From positions 2,524,001-2,588,000 of the forward strand of contig NZ_OY762905.1 in assembly GCF_963666525.1 (NCBI RefSeq): a DNA stretch of 64,000 bases, given 5' to 3'. The notes below the pieces were generated by a model. The model made no database searches, had not been told where the DNA came from, and worked only from the letters and a program-made list of their open reading frames with translations. Source of the DNA: an uncultured Cohaesibacter sp. (GTDB lineage Bacteria; Pseudomonadota; Alphaproteobacteria; Rhizobiales; Cohaesibacteraceae). The position numbers and the translations under genes are program-made. Positions 8,770-18,441 of the stretch are shown piece after piece; position 1 is the first letter of the stretch; each line of letters starts with the position of its first letter.

Positions 8770-11571
8770 CTAGCGACCTGCCCGATCGCCCGGTTGTTCT
8801 TTCGGCTTGCCGGTCAGGGCCTCCATCATGCGTTCTTCGATGGCTTTTTTACGGTCGGGATTGGTGATTTTTGCACCCGTCAGGTCCGTGACATAGAAGG
8901 CGTCGACGATTCGCTCGCCGTAAGTGGTGATATGGGCCGAGGCGATATCGAGATTGAGCGAGGACAGGGTGCGGGTAAGCTCGGACAACAGCCCCGAGCG
9001 ATCCATGCCCTCGACCTCGACAACCGTTGACCGGTTGGACAGTTCGTTGTTGACCGACACCTTCGATTTGGTGCGGAAGGTCTTGTAGCGCTTCTTGTGG
9101 CTTTCCTTCTGTTTGACCAGCGGCGGCAGACGGGTTTCGCCCTTCAGCACCTGGACAAGCAGATCGACGATGCGGTTGGCGCGGCGACGTTCGTCGTGAT
9201 CCTCGCTGAATTCGCGGTTGATCAGAATGGTATCGAGCGCCCGTCCGTCGGTGGTGGTGAAGACCATGGCATCAACGATGTTGGCCCCGGCAGCCGCACA
9301 GGCTCCGGCGATCATGGACAGGAGACGCGGATGGTCGGGAGCCAGAATGGTGATTTCCGTGATGCCTTCGAACTCGTATGGCTTGATGGCAGTGGCCACC
9401 TTCTTGTTCTCCCGGTCGGCCTGACGGATCAGCTCGGCATGTTCCACCGCGCTGTCGACATCGGTCCGCGACCAGTATGCTTCGTAATGCAGGTTGAGAT
9501 AGCTGGCAACCTCCGCCTCGCTCCAACCGGTGAGGTGGCTGGCAACACGCTCCTTCATGGCTGCCACGCGGGCATCGCGGCTCTTCTGCGAATGGCCACC
9601 GGTCAGGATCGGCTCGGATTCCGAATAGAGCGTGCGCAACAACTGGCCCTTCCAGCCGTTCCACACCCCGGGGCCGACTGCCTTGATATCGGCAATCGTC
9701 AGGATCAGCAGCATGCGCATCTGTTCCATCGTCTGAACGACAGCGCAGAAGTCGAGAATGGTCTTGCGGTCTGAAAGGTCACGGGACTGGGAAACCTGAC
9801 TCATGGTCAGGTGTTCCTGCACCAGCCAGGAAACCTGTTCGGTCTGTTCTTCATTGAGGCCGAGGCGCGGGCAAAGCTCCATTGCCACTCTGGCACCGGC
9901 CGTCGAATGGCTTTCCGGGCGACCCTTGGCGATGTCATGCAGGAACACTGCGACATAGAGCACGACGCGATCCTTGATATCGAGCACGAAATCATGGGCC
10001 AGAGGATGCTCGTCGCCCAGTTCCTGCTTCTCGATCTCCGACAGGATACCCACCGCCCGCAGCAGATGCTCGTCCACTGTATAGTGGTGATACATGTTGA
10101 ACTGCATCATCGCGACGATCTTGCCAAACTCCGGAATGAACTTGCCCAGAACGCCGGATTCGGTCATCCGCCGCAGAATGCTCTCCGGGTCGCGCCGGGA
10201 GGTCAGGATGCGCAGGAAGATGGCGTTGGCTTCCGGGTCGTTGCGCAGGTCATTGTCGATGAGATGCAGGTTGCGATGAATGGCCTGCATGGCGTCCGGA
10301 TGAAACGAGACGTTGTCCCGGTCGGCCAGCTCGAAGATTTTCAGTAGGTTGCGCGGATCCTTGGTGAAGGTTTCCGGGCTCTCGACGGAAATGCGGCCGT
10401 GGTCCACCAGGAACCCGTCGGCGTTGCGCACTTTGCGGCGCTTGAAGGCCGATGGCAGGGGAATGGCGGCGAAAAAGCGGTTGATACCCGGTGCCGACTG
10501 GCCGAAGTCCTCCTCCAGTGCAGAGCAGAACACACGGGTGATCTCGCCCACTTCCCGGGCCACCAGAAAATAGTGCTTCATGAAGCGTTCAACGCCATTC
10601 TGGCCTGGACGCTTGCGATAGCCAAGGCGGGTCGACAGCTCGCGCTGAACGTCAAACGACAGGCGCTCTTCGGGGCGGTCGGTCAGAAAATGCAGATGGC
10701 AGCGCACTGTCCAGAGGTGGTTGTTGGCCTTCTTGAAGCGATTGTATTCCTGCTCTGTAAAGACGCCCGCATTGATCAGGGCGCGCGCCCGACGTACGCG
10801 ATAGGCATACTGTCCGATCCAGAACAGGGTCTGGATGTCGCGCAGGCCGCCCTTGCCTTCCTTGATGTTCGGCTCGACCATGTAGCGCGAGTTGCCCTGC
10901 TGATTGTGGCGGGCGTCGCGTTCGGCCAGTTTGGCGGCAATGAATTCGGCGGAGGTGTTGCGCAGCACGTCCTTGTCGAACTTCTCGATCAGCTCGTCAT
11001 AGAGCTTCTTTTCGCCATCGATGAAACGGGCTTCGAGAATGGCGGTTCGGATTGTCATGTCGCCGCGGGACAGGCGCACGCATTCGTTCAGCGTGCGGGT
11101 CGCATGGCCAACCTTCTGGCCCAGGTCCCACAGCATGTAGAGGATATATTCGACAACGCTCTCGCCCCACGGGGTCTGTTTGTAGGGCAGAAGGAACAAC
11201 AGGTCGATGTCCGAGTGCGGTGCCAGCGTCGCCCGGCCATAACCACCCACGGCAACCACGGCCAGATGTTCCGAAGAAGAGCGATTGTCGGCGGGATAGA
11301 CATGTTCGATGGCAAAGCGATGGATCAGCGTGATGATCTGGTCTTCCAGATAGGAAAGCCGGATGGCGCAAAGAATGCCGAGGCCGTCTTCATTGAGAAG
11401 CTTCTCGGCCTGAACACGGCCATTGTGCAAGGTCTCTTTCAGGAGCTTGAGGACTTCCGCTCTGGTCTTGAAGTCCTTTGCGTCTCCCCCGTGATCCGCA
11501 ACGATTGTCTCCAGCTTCGCCTTTGTCGCTTCGACGTCAATCAGACCGTCATTCTGGGGGGCAATGTTCAT
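8770..11571 (-). CDS. glnD: Bifunctional [PII] uridylyltransferase / uridylyl-removing enzyme GlnD
   Basis: Nitrogen sensor that uridylylates and deuridylylates PII proteins in response to glutamine. The 933-residue protein shows all expected parts: a nucleotidyltransferase domain with GGYGRATLAPHSDIDLLF (G109 to F126, metal ligands D121 and D123); a GlnD-type UTase linker; an HD domain with FLHDIAKGRPESHS; and two C-terminal ACT domains (ITILAPDHPRLLSMIAGA and VEGMDRSGLLSELTRTL). The ATG at 11571 has only a weak ribosome-binding site (TAGAGAAC). Two direct repeats lie in its upstream region and are listed separately. Confidence 0.97.
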   Translation of the reverse strand: MNIAPQNDGLIDVEATKAKLETIVADHGGDAKDFKTRAEVLKLLKETLHNGRVQAEKLLNEDGLGILCAIRLSYLEDQIITLIHRFAIEHVYPADNRSSSEHLAVVAVGGYGRATLAPHSDIDLLFLLPYKQTPWGESVVEYILYMLWDLGQKVGHATRTLNECVRLSRGDMTIRTAILEARFIDGEKKLYDELIEKFDKDVLRNTSAEFIAAKLAERDARHNQQGNSRYMVEPNIKEGKGGLRDIQTLFWIGQYAYRVRRARALINAGVFTEQEYNRFKKANNHLWTVRCHLHFLTDRPEERLSFDVQRELSTRLGYRKRPGQNGVERFMKHYFLVAREVGEITRVFCSALEEDFGQSAPGINRFFAAIPLPSAFKRRKVRNADGFLVDHGRISVESPETFTKDPRNLLKIFELADRDNVSFHPDAMQAIHRNLHLIDNDLRNDPEANAIFLRILTSRRDPESILRRMTESGVLGKFIPEFGKIVAMMQFNMYHHYTVDEHLLRAVGILSEIEKQELGDEHPLAHDFVLDIKDRVVLYVAVFLHDIAKGRPESHSTAGARVAMELCPRLGLNEEQTEQVSWLVQEHLTMSQVSQSRDLSDRKTILDFCAVVQTMEQMRMLLILTIADIKAVGPGVWNGWKGQLLRTLYSESEPILTGGHSQKSRDARVAAMKERVASHLTGWSEAEVASYLNLHYEAYWSRTDVDSAVEHAELIRQADRENKKVATAIKPYEFEGITEITILAPDHPRLLSMIAGACAAAGANIVDAMVFTTTDGRALDTILINREFSEDHDERRRANRIVDLLVQVLKGETRLPPLVKQKESHKKRYKTFRTKSKVSVNNELSNRSTVVEVEGMDRSGLLSELTRTLSSLNLDIASAHITTYGERIVDAFYVTDLTGAKITNPDRKKAIEERMMEALTGKPKEQPGDRAGR

Positions 11572-11619
11572 GTTCTCTAGCCTTGTCGTTTTTCGCTGGT
11601 GTCAAGCAATGCCACAAAT

Positions 11620-11661
11620 ACACTTGATTTCTGGTTAAGCTGATCAAAATAACACTTGATT
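11620..11661 (-). promoter_or_regulatory. Pair of direct repeats upstream of glnD
   Basis: The 10-base word ACACTTGATT occurs twice, at 11620-11629 and 11652-11661, with start points 32 bp apart (three helical turns). Both lie within 90 bp upstream of the glnD start. Possible binding site for a regulator; no known motif recognised. Confidence 0.3.
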
Positions 11662-11679
11662 CAATATAGTATAGCAGCA

Positions 11680-11701
11680 GGGAAGCGCAAACCGGCTTCC
11701 C
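11680..11701 (-). terminator. Stem-loop after mutS
   Basis: Seven-bp stem GGGAAGC/GCTTCCC (11680-11686 and 11695-11701) with an 8-base loop, about 25 bp after the mutS stop. No T-run of note follows on the minus strand, so it is a weak terminator candidate. Confidence 0.45.
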
Positions 11702-11723
11702 GCCGTTGCCGTGCAGTCCGCAA

Positions 11724-14444
11724 TCAGTCCTGCAACAGGGCTTTGAGGCGATAGAGCGCCTCCTGGGCTTCGCGCGGGCTGAGGTCGTCCGGGTCGATCC
11801 CCTTCAGTGCTTCCCGCAGGTCATCCTTCTCGGCCGCCTTGGGCTGGCTCTTCTGCATGGAGACCGAGAACAGCGGCAGATCGTCAATGGTTGCTGCCGG
11901 TGACTGGCGGTCGCCCTCTTCCAGATGTTGCAATACATCACGGGCGCGGGCAATGACCGGTTCGGGCAGACCGGCGAGCTTGGCCACCTGAATGCCGTAG
12001 GAGCGGTCGGCAGCACCCGGCACGATCTGGTGCAGAAACACCACTTCGCCGTGCCATTCCTTGACCTTGACGGTGGCGTTGATGAGCCGTGGCAGCTTTT
12101 CATGCAGCACCGTCAGCTCGTGGTAATGGGTGGCGAACAGGGCTCTGGCCCGGTTGACCTCATGCAGGTTCTCGATCGTCGCCCAGGCGATGGACAAACC
12201 GTCAAAGGTTGCCGTGCCGCGGCCAATTTCGTCCAGAATGACGAGGGACCGTTCGCCAGCCTGATTGAGGATGGCAGCAGTCTCGACCATTTCCACCATG
12301 AAGGTGGAGCGGCCGCGCGCCAGATCATCGGCGGCGCCAACGCGGGAGAACAGCCGGTCAACAAGGCCGATGTGGGCCGTCTCTGCCGGAACGAACGACC
12401 CCATCTGGGCGAGAATGGCAATCAGCGCATTCTGTCTCAGGAAGGTCGATTTACCGGCCATGTTGGGGCCGGTCATCAGCCAGATGCGGCCATGAAGATG
12501 GCTTCCTGCGGGGCTGAGGTCGCAATCGTTGGCGACGAAGGGGTCGTCTCCCTCGCGCTGCAGTGCCAGCTCCACCACCGGGTGGCGGCCATTGCGGATA
12601 TCGAAGGCCAGACTGTCATCGACCCGTGGCCGGCAATAGTTACGCTCCTCGGCAAGGCGGGCAAGGGCAATGGAAACGTCGAGCACGGCAATGGCGCGGG
12701 CGGCTTTCTTGATGATTTCCTGCGCCGAGAGCACCGCTTCGCGCAGATGCTCGAAGATCTCCAGCTCGATTGCCACGACCTTGGCGCCCGCCGAGGCGAT
12801 GCGCGCTTCCAGATCGGCCAACTCGGTGGTGGTGAAACGCACCGCGTTGGCAAGGGTCTGGCGATGGATGAAGGTCTCGTTGAGCGGTGCGGACATCAGC
12901 CGGTCTGCATTGTTGGCGGTGACCTCGATGAAATAGCCCAGCACGTTGTTGTGCTTGACCTTGACCGACTTGATGCCGCTCAGCTCCGCATAGTTGGCCT
13001 GCAGCGAGGCAATCACCCGGCGGCTTTCGTCGCGCAGCGACCGCAATTCATCAAGGCTGCCGTCATAGCCCCGACGCACGAAACCGCCGTCGCGCTTCTG
13101 CAGCGGCAGTTCGTCATCAAGCGCTCCGACGAGCAGGTCGCCGAGCTGTCGTGGCATCGCGGTCAACGCCTGACGCGCCTCCTCAAGCTCCGCGGGCAGG
13201 GTCGCCTCATCCGCCGAGCTGACCAGATGGCCGACAAGGCTCAGCACCGTGTCGAAGCCGCTGCGAATGGCGCCGATGTCTCGCGGGCCACCGCGATCCA
13301 GCGCCAGCCGCGATAGTGCTCGCAGCATGTCCGGTGCGGACTTCAGATCGTCGAGCAGGTCTTCCCTGATGCGGCTGTTCTCCAGAAACCAGCTGACGGA
13401 ATCCTGCCGCTCCAGAATGGGCGCAAGATCGGCCAGAGGAGCCGCCAGCCGGGCGGATAGCAGGCGTGATCCGCCGCCGGTTACCGTGCGGTCGATCACC
13501 GACAGGAGGCTGCCCTTCTTGTCGCCCGAGAGGGTGCGGACCAGTTCAAGGTTGGCGCGGGTGGCCGAATCGATGGCCATCGTCCGACCGGAAAGCTCCC
13601 GTACCGGCGGGTTGAGCGGTGGCCGGGCCCCAAGCTGGGTCTTCTCGACATAGGCCAGAATGGCGCTCGCCGCCATCAACTCGACCCGTTGATAAAGGCC
13701 ATGGCCATCCAGTGTTGACAGTCCGAAATAGTCGAGCAGCCGGTCTTCCGCCGTCGCTCCGTCAAAGAAGGCGCGTGGCACCGGCGAGAAACTGGCCCGC
13801 AGGCTATCCTTCAGCGGCCGGATGTCTTCGTCCATCAGCATGTGATCGGCAATGATCACCTCGCGGGCGTCGATCCGTGCCAGCTCCGCCCCAAGGCGCA
13901 GGTGATCCAGCGCCAGAACGCCATAGTCGCCGGTGGAAAGCTCGAGCCATGAAAGGCCGTAAAGCTGCCCCTCATCGCCGGACTTGACCCGTGCGATGGC
14001 GGCCAGATAGTTCGAGCTGGAGGCATCAAGCAGGCTGTCCTCGGTGAGGGTGCCCGGTGTGATCAGGCGAATGACGTCGCGCTTGACGACCGATTTTGCG
14101 CCGCGTTTCTTGGCCTCTGCCGGGTCTTCGGTCTGCTCGCAGACCGCCACCTTGTAGCCAAGCGCAATCAGCCGCTCCAGATAGCCCTCGGCTGCGTGAA
14201 CCGGCACGCCGCACATCGGGATGTCTTCTCCCAGATGCTTGCCGCGCTTGGTCAGCGTGATGCCAAGCGCCTGCGAAGCCTCTCGCGCATCGTCAAAGAA
14301 CAGCTCGTAGAAGTCGCCCATGCGGTAGAACAGCAGGCTATCGGGATTGGCCGTCTTGATCTCGATATATTGCTCCATCATCGGCGTTGCCTTTGGGGAT
14401 GGAGCTTCGTTTGCGGATGATTTCTCTTGCCCGGCGCTCGACAT
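11724..14444 (-). CDS. mutS: DNA mismatch repair protein MutS
   Basis: Mismatch recognition ATPase, 906 residues. Domain I has the mispair-binding Phe-X-Glu in GDFYELFF (F45, E47). The ATPase domain has Walker [11 protein letters not shown] at about 664, followed by FVPAE, then the FSRVGA/STFMVEM and Walker [16 protein letters not shown] motifs, and THYHEL. The C-terminal helix-turn-helix region ([20 protein letters not shown]) and a short tail are present. It is divergent from maeB and about 150 bp upstream of glnD. Its own start has no strong ribosome-binding site. Confidence 0.97.
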   Translation of the reverse strand: MSSAGQEKSSANEAPSPKATPMMEQYIEIKTANPDSLLFYRMGDFYELFFDDAREASQALGITLTKRGKHLGEDIPMCGVPVHAAEGYLERLIALGYKVAVCEQTEDPAEAKKRGAKSVVKRDVIRLITPGTLTEDSLLDASSSNYLAAIARVKSGDEGQLYGLSWLELSTGDYGVLALDHLRLGAELARIDAREVIIADHMLMDEDIRPLKDSLRASFSPVPRAFFDGATAEDRLLDYFGLSTLDGHGLYQRVELMAASAILAYVEKTQLGARPPLNPPVRELSGRTMAIDSATRANLELVRTLSGDKKGSLLSVIDRTVTGGGSRLLSARLAAPLADLAPILERQDSVSWFLENSRIREDLLDDLKSAPDMLRALSRLALDRGGPRDIGAIRSGFDTVLSLVGHLVSSADEATLPAELEEARQALTAMPRQLGDLLVGALDDELPLQKRDGGFVRRGYDGSLDELRSLRDESRRVIASLQANYAELSGIKSVKVKHNNVLGYFIEVTANNADRLMSAPLNETFIHRQTLANAVRFTTTELADLEARIASAGAKVVAIELEIFEHLREAVLSAQEIIKKAARAIAVLDVSIALARLAEERNYCRPRVDDSLAFDIRNGRHPVVELALQREGDDPFVANDCDLSPAGSHLHGRIWLMTGPNMAGKSTFLRQNALIAILAQMGSFVPAETAHIGLVDRLFSRVGAADDLARGRSTFMVEMVETAAILNQAGERSLVILDEIGRGTATFDGLSIAWATIENLHEVNRARALFATHYHELTVLHEKLPRLINATVKVKEWHGEVVFLHQIVPGAADRSYGIQVAKLAGLPEPVIARARDVLQHLEEGDRQSPAATIDDLPLFSVSMQKSQPKAAEKDDLREALKGIDPDDLSPREAQEALYRLKALLQD

Positions 14445-14778
14445 GTATTTCTGGTGCTTCCGTGGTTATCGCGAATCTGAGGGTGCCAATCGGCGGCAAT
14501 CTATCAAGTCCTCCGCTTGAGGGCTACCACTGAGCCATTTTGGCGAATTGTTTCACCTTAGTCGAAGGTGTAGTGTGAATAACTGCTTACCCCAATATGG
14601 CGAGATATAGGAGAGCATCTACTATTGCTCACAAAAATCGACCAGTCAGATATTAAATTTTATATTTTTGATAATTCGCATGTTCTGGAGGAGTAGAGCC
14701 ATGCGAGGTTTGACTGAGTAGCCAAGGATAAGACGCTTTACATAAAAAAGCTGTGCCAAAAAATGATTGGAGACTACA
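14445..14778. other. Divergent intergenic region between mutS and maeB
   Basis: A 334-bp, rather AT-rich stretch that must hold the promoters of mutS (leftward) and maeB (rightward). Seen in it: a short hairpin CACCTT/AAGGTG at 14551-14567, a D-arm-like word at about 14532 that does not fold into a tRNA, and the six-codon frame with strong ribosome-binding site at 14687-14721 described separately. I recognise no promoter with confidence. Confidence 0.6.
14701..14721 (+). CDS. Possible six-codon leader frame ahead of maeB
   Basis: ATG at 14701 reads Met-Arg-Gly-Leu-Thr-Glu-stop. It is preceded by GGAGGAG (14687-14693) at seven bases, the strongest ribosome-binding site in this region. The frame ends 57 bp before the maeB start. 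That the six codons are translated is inference; if so, it could act as a leader controlling maeB translation or transcription. Confidence 0.3.
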   Translation: MRGLTE

Positions 14779-17067
14779 GTGAAGGTGGATCAAGACAACC
14801 CCATTATAAGTGTAACTGTGACTGATGAAGAGGCATTGCTCTTTCATCAGAAGGGCAGGCCGGGGAAAATAGAAATCGTGGCAACGAAGCCGATGGCTAC
14901 CCAGCGCGATCTTTCCCTTGCCTATTCGCCCGGTGTTGCCGCGCCGGTACGGGCCATTGCGGAGGACCCGTCCCGTGCATTCGACTATACGGCGCGAGGC
15001 AACATCGTCGCAGTTATCTCGAACGGCTCTGCCATTCTCGGCCTTGGCAATCTTGGCCCGCTGGCATCCAAGCCGGTGATGGAAGGCAAGGCTGTTCTGT
15101 TCAAGCGTTTCGCCGACGTGGATTCCATCGACCTTGAAGTCGATGCGTCCGATCCTGACGATTTCATCAACGCCGTGCGCTATCTGGGGCCGTCTTTCGG
15201 TGGCATCAACCTTGAGGACATCAAGGCACCCGAGTGTTTCATCATCGAGCAGCAGCTCAAGGAAATGATGGACATTCCGGTGTTCCATGACGACCAGCAC
15301 GGGACCGCCATCATCGCCGCTGCCGGTCTTCTCAATGCGCTGAAGCTGACGGGCCGCGACCTCAAGGATACCAAGGTTGTCTGCAACGGTGCCGGTGCTG
15401 CCGGTATCGCCTGTATCGAGCTGGTCAAGGCCATGGGCATTCCCCATCAGAATGTCATCCTGTGCGACACCAAGGGGCCGATCTATGAAGGCCGCAAGGA
15501 AGGCATGAACCAGTGGAAGTCCAAACACGCGGTGCCAACCGAGGCCCGCAGTCTGGCTGAAGCCCTCAAGGGCGCTGACGTGTTCTTCGGCGTGTCGGTC
15601 AAGGGCGCACTGACCCCGGACATGGTGGCAGAAATGGCGCCGTCGCCGATTATTTTTGCCATGGCCAACCCGGATCCGGAAATCACGCCGGAAGAAGCCA
15701 AGTCAGCCCGGCCCGATGCTATCGTCGCAACTGGTCGCTCGGACTATCCCAACCAGGTCAACAACGTGCTCGGCTTCCCCTATATCTTCCGCGGTGCGCT
15801 TGATGTACGGGCAACCGGCATCAACGAGGAAATGAAGGTTGCTGCGGCCCGTGCCCTTGCGGCTCTGGCCCAGGAAGATGTGCCGGACGAGGTGGTGAGC
15901 GCCTATCAGGGCAAGGATCGCCCGAAATTTGGCCCCGATTACATCATCCCGGTTCCGTTCGACCCGCGCCTTATCAGCTCCATCCCGCCAGCTGTTGCCA
16001 AGGCTGCCATGGAAACCGGTGTGGCCCGTCGGCCGATCGTTGATCTCGATGCCTACGCCCAGCAGCTGCATGCCCGGCGCGACCCGTTGGCGGCCACCCT
16101 GCAGGGGGTCTATTCCAAGGTCCGTCGCAATCCCAAGCGGGTTGTCTTCACCGAGGGTGAAGAGGAGCAGGTCATCCGCGCCGCCGTCGCCTTTGCCAAC
16201 GACCAGCTCGGCACGGCCATTCTTGTCGGCCGCGACAATCTGATCCGCAAGACGGCGGAAGATGCCGGCATCGATCTGGACCGTCCCGGACTGGAACTGG
16301 TCAACGCTCGTGTTTCCGAACGGGGTGATGCCTATGCGGAGCATCTCTATCGTCGCCTGCAGCGTCAGGGCTACCTCTATCGTGACTGCCTGCGGATGGT
16401 GAACAGCGACCGCAACATCTTTGCCGCCGCCATGGTTGCCATGGGCGATGCCGATGCGATGATTTCCGGTGTGACCCGGAACTATTCCATCGTGCTGGAA
16501 GACGTGCAGAAGGTCATCGATCCGCATCCGGGCCATCGGGTGATCGGTGTAACCATTGCCCTGTGCAAGGGGCGCACGGTGCTGGTGGCCGATACCGCCG
16601 TGCACGAAATGCCAACGGCGCAGGAACTGGCCGACATCGCCGAGGAAGCCTCGGGGGTTGCCCGCAAGCTCGGCATCGAGCCACGCGTTGCCATGCTGGC
16701 CTACTCCACCTTCGGCCATCCGGCTGGCGAGCGTTCGGAAAACATGCGCGAAGCGGTCAAGATTCTCGACCGTCGTCGTGTCGACTTCGAATATGACGGT
16801 GAAATGGCCGCCGATGTGGCCCTCAATCCGGATCTGATGAAGGCCTATCCGTTCTGCCGCCTGTCAGGGGCAGCCAACGTGCTGGTCATGCCGGCCTTCC
16901 ATGCGGCCTCGATCTCGACCAAGATGCTGCAGGAACTCGGTGGCGCAACAATCCTCGGCCCGCTGCTGGTCGGTCTGGACAAGCCGATCCAGATCCTGCC
17001 ACTGGGTGCCAAGGACGTCGACATCGTCAACATGGCCGCTCTGGCCGCCTACAATCTGGGCTCCTGA
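14779..17067 (+). CDS. maeB: NADP-dependent malic enzyme with C-terminal phosphotransacetylase-like domain
   Basis: Oxidative decarboxylation of malate to pyruvate, linking the TCA cycle to pyruvate and NADPH. The protein has about 762 residues. The N-terminal malic domain has [10 protein letters not shown] and [11 protein letters not shown]; the NAD(P)-binding domain contains [16 protein letters not shown]; the second half (from about 430) is a PTA/PTB-like domain with [17 protein letters not shown] and [15 protein letters not shown]. This fused layout is the usual MaeB form and the PTA part is regulatory rather than catalytic. I chose the GTG at 14779 because TTGGAG lies six bases before it; a TTG at 14767 is open but has no ribosome-binding site. 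Confidence 0.95.
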   Translation: MKVDQDNPIISVTVTDEEALLFHQKGRPGKIEIVATKPMATQRDLSLAYSPGVAAPVRAIAEDPSRAFDYTARGNIVAVISNGSAILGLGNLGPLASKPVMEGKAVLFKRFADVDSIDLEVDASDPDDFINAVRYLGPSFGGINLEDIKAPECFIIEQQLKEMMDIPVFHDDQHGTAIIAAAGLLNALKLTGRDLKDTKVVCNGAGAAGIACIELVKAMGIPHQNVILCDTKGPIYEGRKEGMNQWKSKHAVPTEARSLAEALKGADVFFGVSVKGALTPDMVAEMAPSPIIFAMANPDPEITPEEAKSARPDAIVATGRSDYPNQVNNVLGFPYIFRGALDVRATGINEEMKVAAARALAALAQEDVPDEVVSAYQGKDRPKFGPDYIIPVPFDPRLISSIPPAVAKAAMETGVARRPIVDLDAYAQQLHARRDPLAATLQGVYSKVRRNPKRVVFTEGEEEQVIRAAVAFANDQLGTAILVGRDNLIRKTAEDAGIDLDRPGLELVNARVSERGDAYAEHLYRRLQRQGYLYRDCLRMVNSDRNIFAAAMVAMGDADAMISGVTRNYSIVLEDVQKVIDPHPGHRVIGVTIALCKGRTVLVADTAVHEMPTAQELADIAEEASGVARKLGIEPRVAMLAYSTFGHPAGERSENMREAVKILDRRRVDFEYDGEMAADVALNPDLMKAYPFCRLSGAANVLVMPAFHAASISTKMLQELGGATILGPLLVGLDKPIQILPLGAKDVDIVNMAALAAYNLGS

Positions 17068-17098
17068 GTCTGCACGGCAAGCCGGTCGACGAAAACAG

Positions 17099-17130
17099 AA
17101 AAGGGAAGCATCACTTGATGCTTCCCTTTT
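17099..17130 (+). terminator. Rho-independent terminator of maeB
   Basis: Fourteen-bp stem (17099-17112 and 17117-17130) built around GGGAAGCATC with a four-base loop, ending in TTTTCCTTTT, 31 bp after the maeB stop. Confidence 0.9.
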
Positions 17131-17213
17131 CCTTTTGCCACTTTCACGCCGTCAGCAGGGTCGGTGTTCCGAGAGGCTGGATCGCTCTGCCGGATCCCTC
17201 AATTGGGACCCCT

Positions 17214-18185
17214 CTACTGATGCATGGCGACAGCGTCTTTCACGTTGGCCGTACTGTAATGCTCGATATATTTCGGGTCGATATTTTCAACCGGCAGAAC
17301 GATGAGGACATCGGTGGTGCCGAACTGGTGATCCACCATGGCGTTGGTGCTGAAGTAGCAGCCAAGCCGCATGTAGGCCTTGAGCAGGGGCGGCAGGCGA
17401 CGCAGTGCGGCCTTGTCGTTGATCTCGTCCGGATTCATCTGTTCCAGCGGAACGCTGAGGTGCGGCAGGGCACCAACGGACCATTCGGCCGGAGCCTTGC
17501 CCAGCTTTGACAGGAATGTGAGCGGTTCGGCCAGTTCCTTCGGATTGGTGCCGGCAATGGACGCGCAGCCGATCATCACGTCGATCTTGTGAATCTGCAC
17601 ATAGGCCCAGATGCCCTGCCACAGCAGTTCGATAGTGCGTTTGGTGCGATAGTCCTTGAGGACACAGGAACGACCCAACTCCAGAAAGCGCCGGTCCGGA
17701 TGACTGTTGATCACAGGGCTGATGTTGAATTCCGAAGCGGTGTAGAAGCCGCCATACAGGTTGGCCATTTCCTGGCGCAACAGACGGTATGTTCCCACGA
17801 TCCGGGGCTCGCTGCGGCGGAACTTCTTCTTCGGCGGCTCGTGATCGAGCACCAGAAGATGGTCGCAAATGGCATCATAGGCGTCGGCATCACGTCGGGT
17901 GAACTTGGTCTGGCTGTCCGGTTTGGCGGCCATTTCCTTGTAGAACACCTTGTAGCGCAGGCGCTGGGCCTTGCGGATCTCGCGCTCTGTCTGGGCCAGC
18001 CGGATTTCCAGCGACCCCACACGTCCCAACGTGATGGGCTTGGTGCTGATGGGATGGCCATCCCGAAGCCGGTTGCGCCTGAGGGCCGCCATCAGCTTGC
18101 TGGACAGGTTCGGTTTGAGCACTGGAGGCGGCGGGCAGGGTGCACCGCCGATGTCAAAATCGGTATTGTTATCCAGCATGGCCAT
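17214..18185 (-). CDS. olsB: OlsB-like GNAT N-acyltransferase (ornithine-lipid type)
   Basis: A 323-residue member of the GNAT-fold acyltransferases typified by OlsB, which transfers a 3-hydroxyacyl group from ACP to the alpha-amino group of ornithine to make lyso-ornithine lipid. Conserved parts seen are EIRKAQRLRYKVFYKEM, the acidic DAICDHLLVLD, RIVGTYRLLR, and FLELGRSCVLKDYR. The N-terminal 45 residues are proline- and basic-rich extension. A strong ribosome-binding site AGGAGG precedes the ATG. It stands alone, convergent with maeB. Some relatives are called hemolysin-like proteins, and substrate assignment is by family only. Confidence 0.78.
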   Translation of the reverse strand: MAMLDNNTDFDIGGAPCPPPPVLKPNLSSKLMAALRRNRLRDGHPISTKPITLGRVGSLEIRLAQTEREIRKAQRLRYKVFYKEMAAKPDSQTKFTRRDADAYDAICDHLLVLDHEPPKKKFRRSEPRIVGTYRLLRQEMANLYGGFYTASEFNISPVINSHPDRRFLELGRSCVLKDYRTKRTIELLWQGIWAYVQIHKIDVMIGCASIAGTNPKELAEPLTFLSKLGKAPAEWSVGALPHLSVPLEQMNPDEINDKAALRRLPPLLKAYMRLGCYFSTNAMVDHQFGTTDVLIVLPVENIDPKYIEHYSTANVKDAVAMHQ

Positions 18186-18441
18186 CGTTTTCGTCCTCCT
18201 AGACGATCAAGAGCCGGGCGATCGATTCGCTGCGCTTACAATGTCGATTATGTGCGACCCGTCTTGTGCGTGCGGGTCTTCAGGTTCGTAACGTCCGCCA
18301 CTTACCATGGACACTGGCTTAGATATTTGATTTGACACGGGTTCTTCTACCAAAGACCGAGATCAAACCTAACCACCCTGCCCGAATCATGTGGGAAGCG
18401 AAACGAGACCAATTATTTCATCTAGCGGACCCCTAACGAAA

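Noticed and set aside
11925-13316. 463-codon frame opposite mutS, and similar long frames opposite glnD, dnaA, gyrB, trpS, both histidine kinases and tnaA
   Set aside because: These are typical antisense frames of GC-rich coding sequence; the true products on the other strand have unmistakable family motifs.
14515-14545. tRNA-like words (CTACCACTGAGC on the plus strand, the complement of a D-arm)
   Set aside because: The complement reads TGGCTCAGTGGTAG, as in a D-arm, but no acceptor stem, anticodon stem or T-arm (GGTTCGAATCC-like) can be placed around it. At most a tRNA relic; more likely chance.
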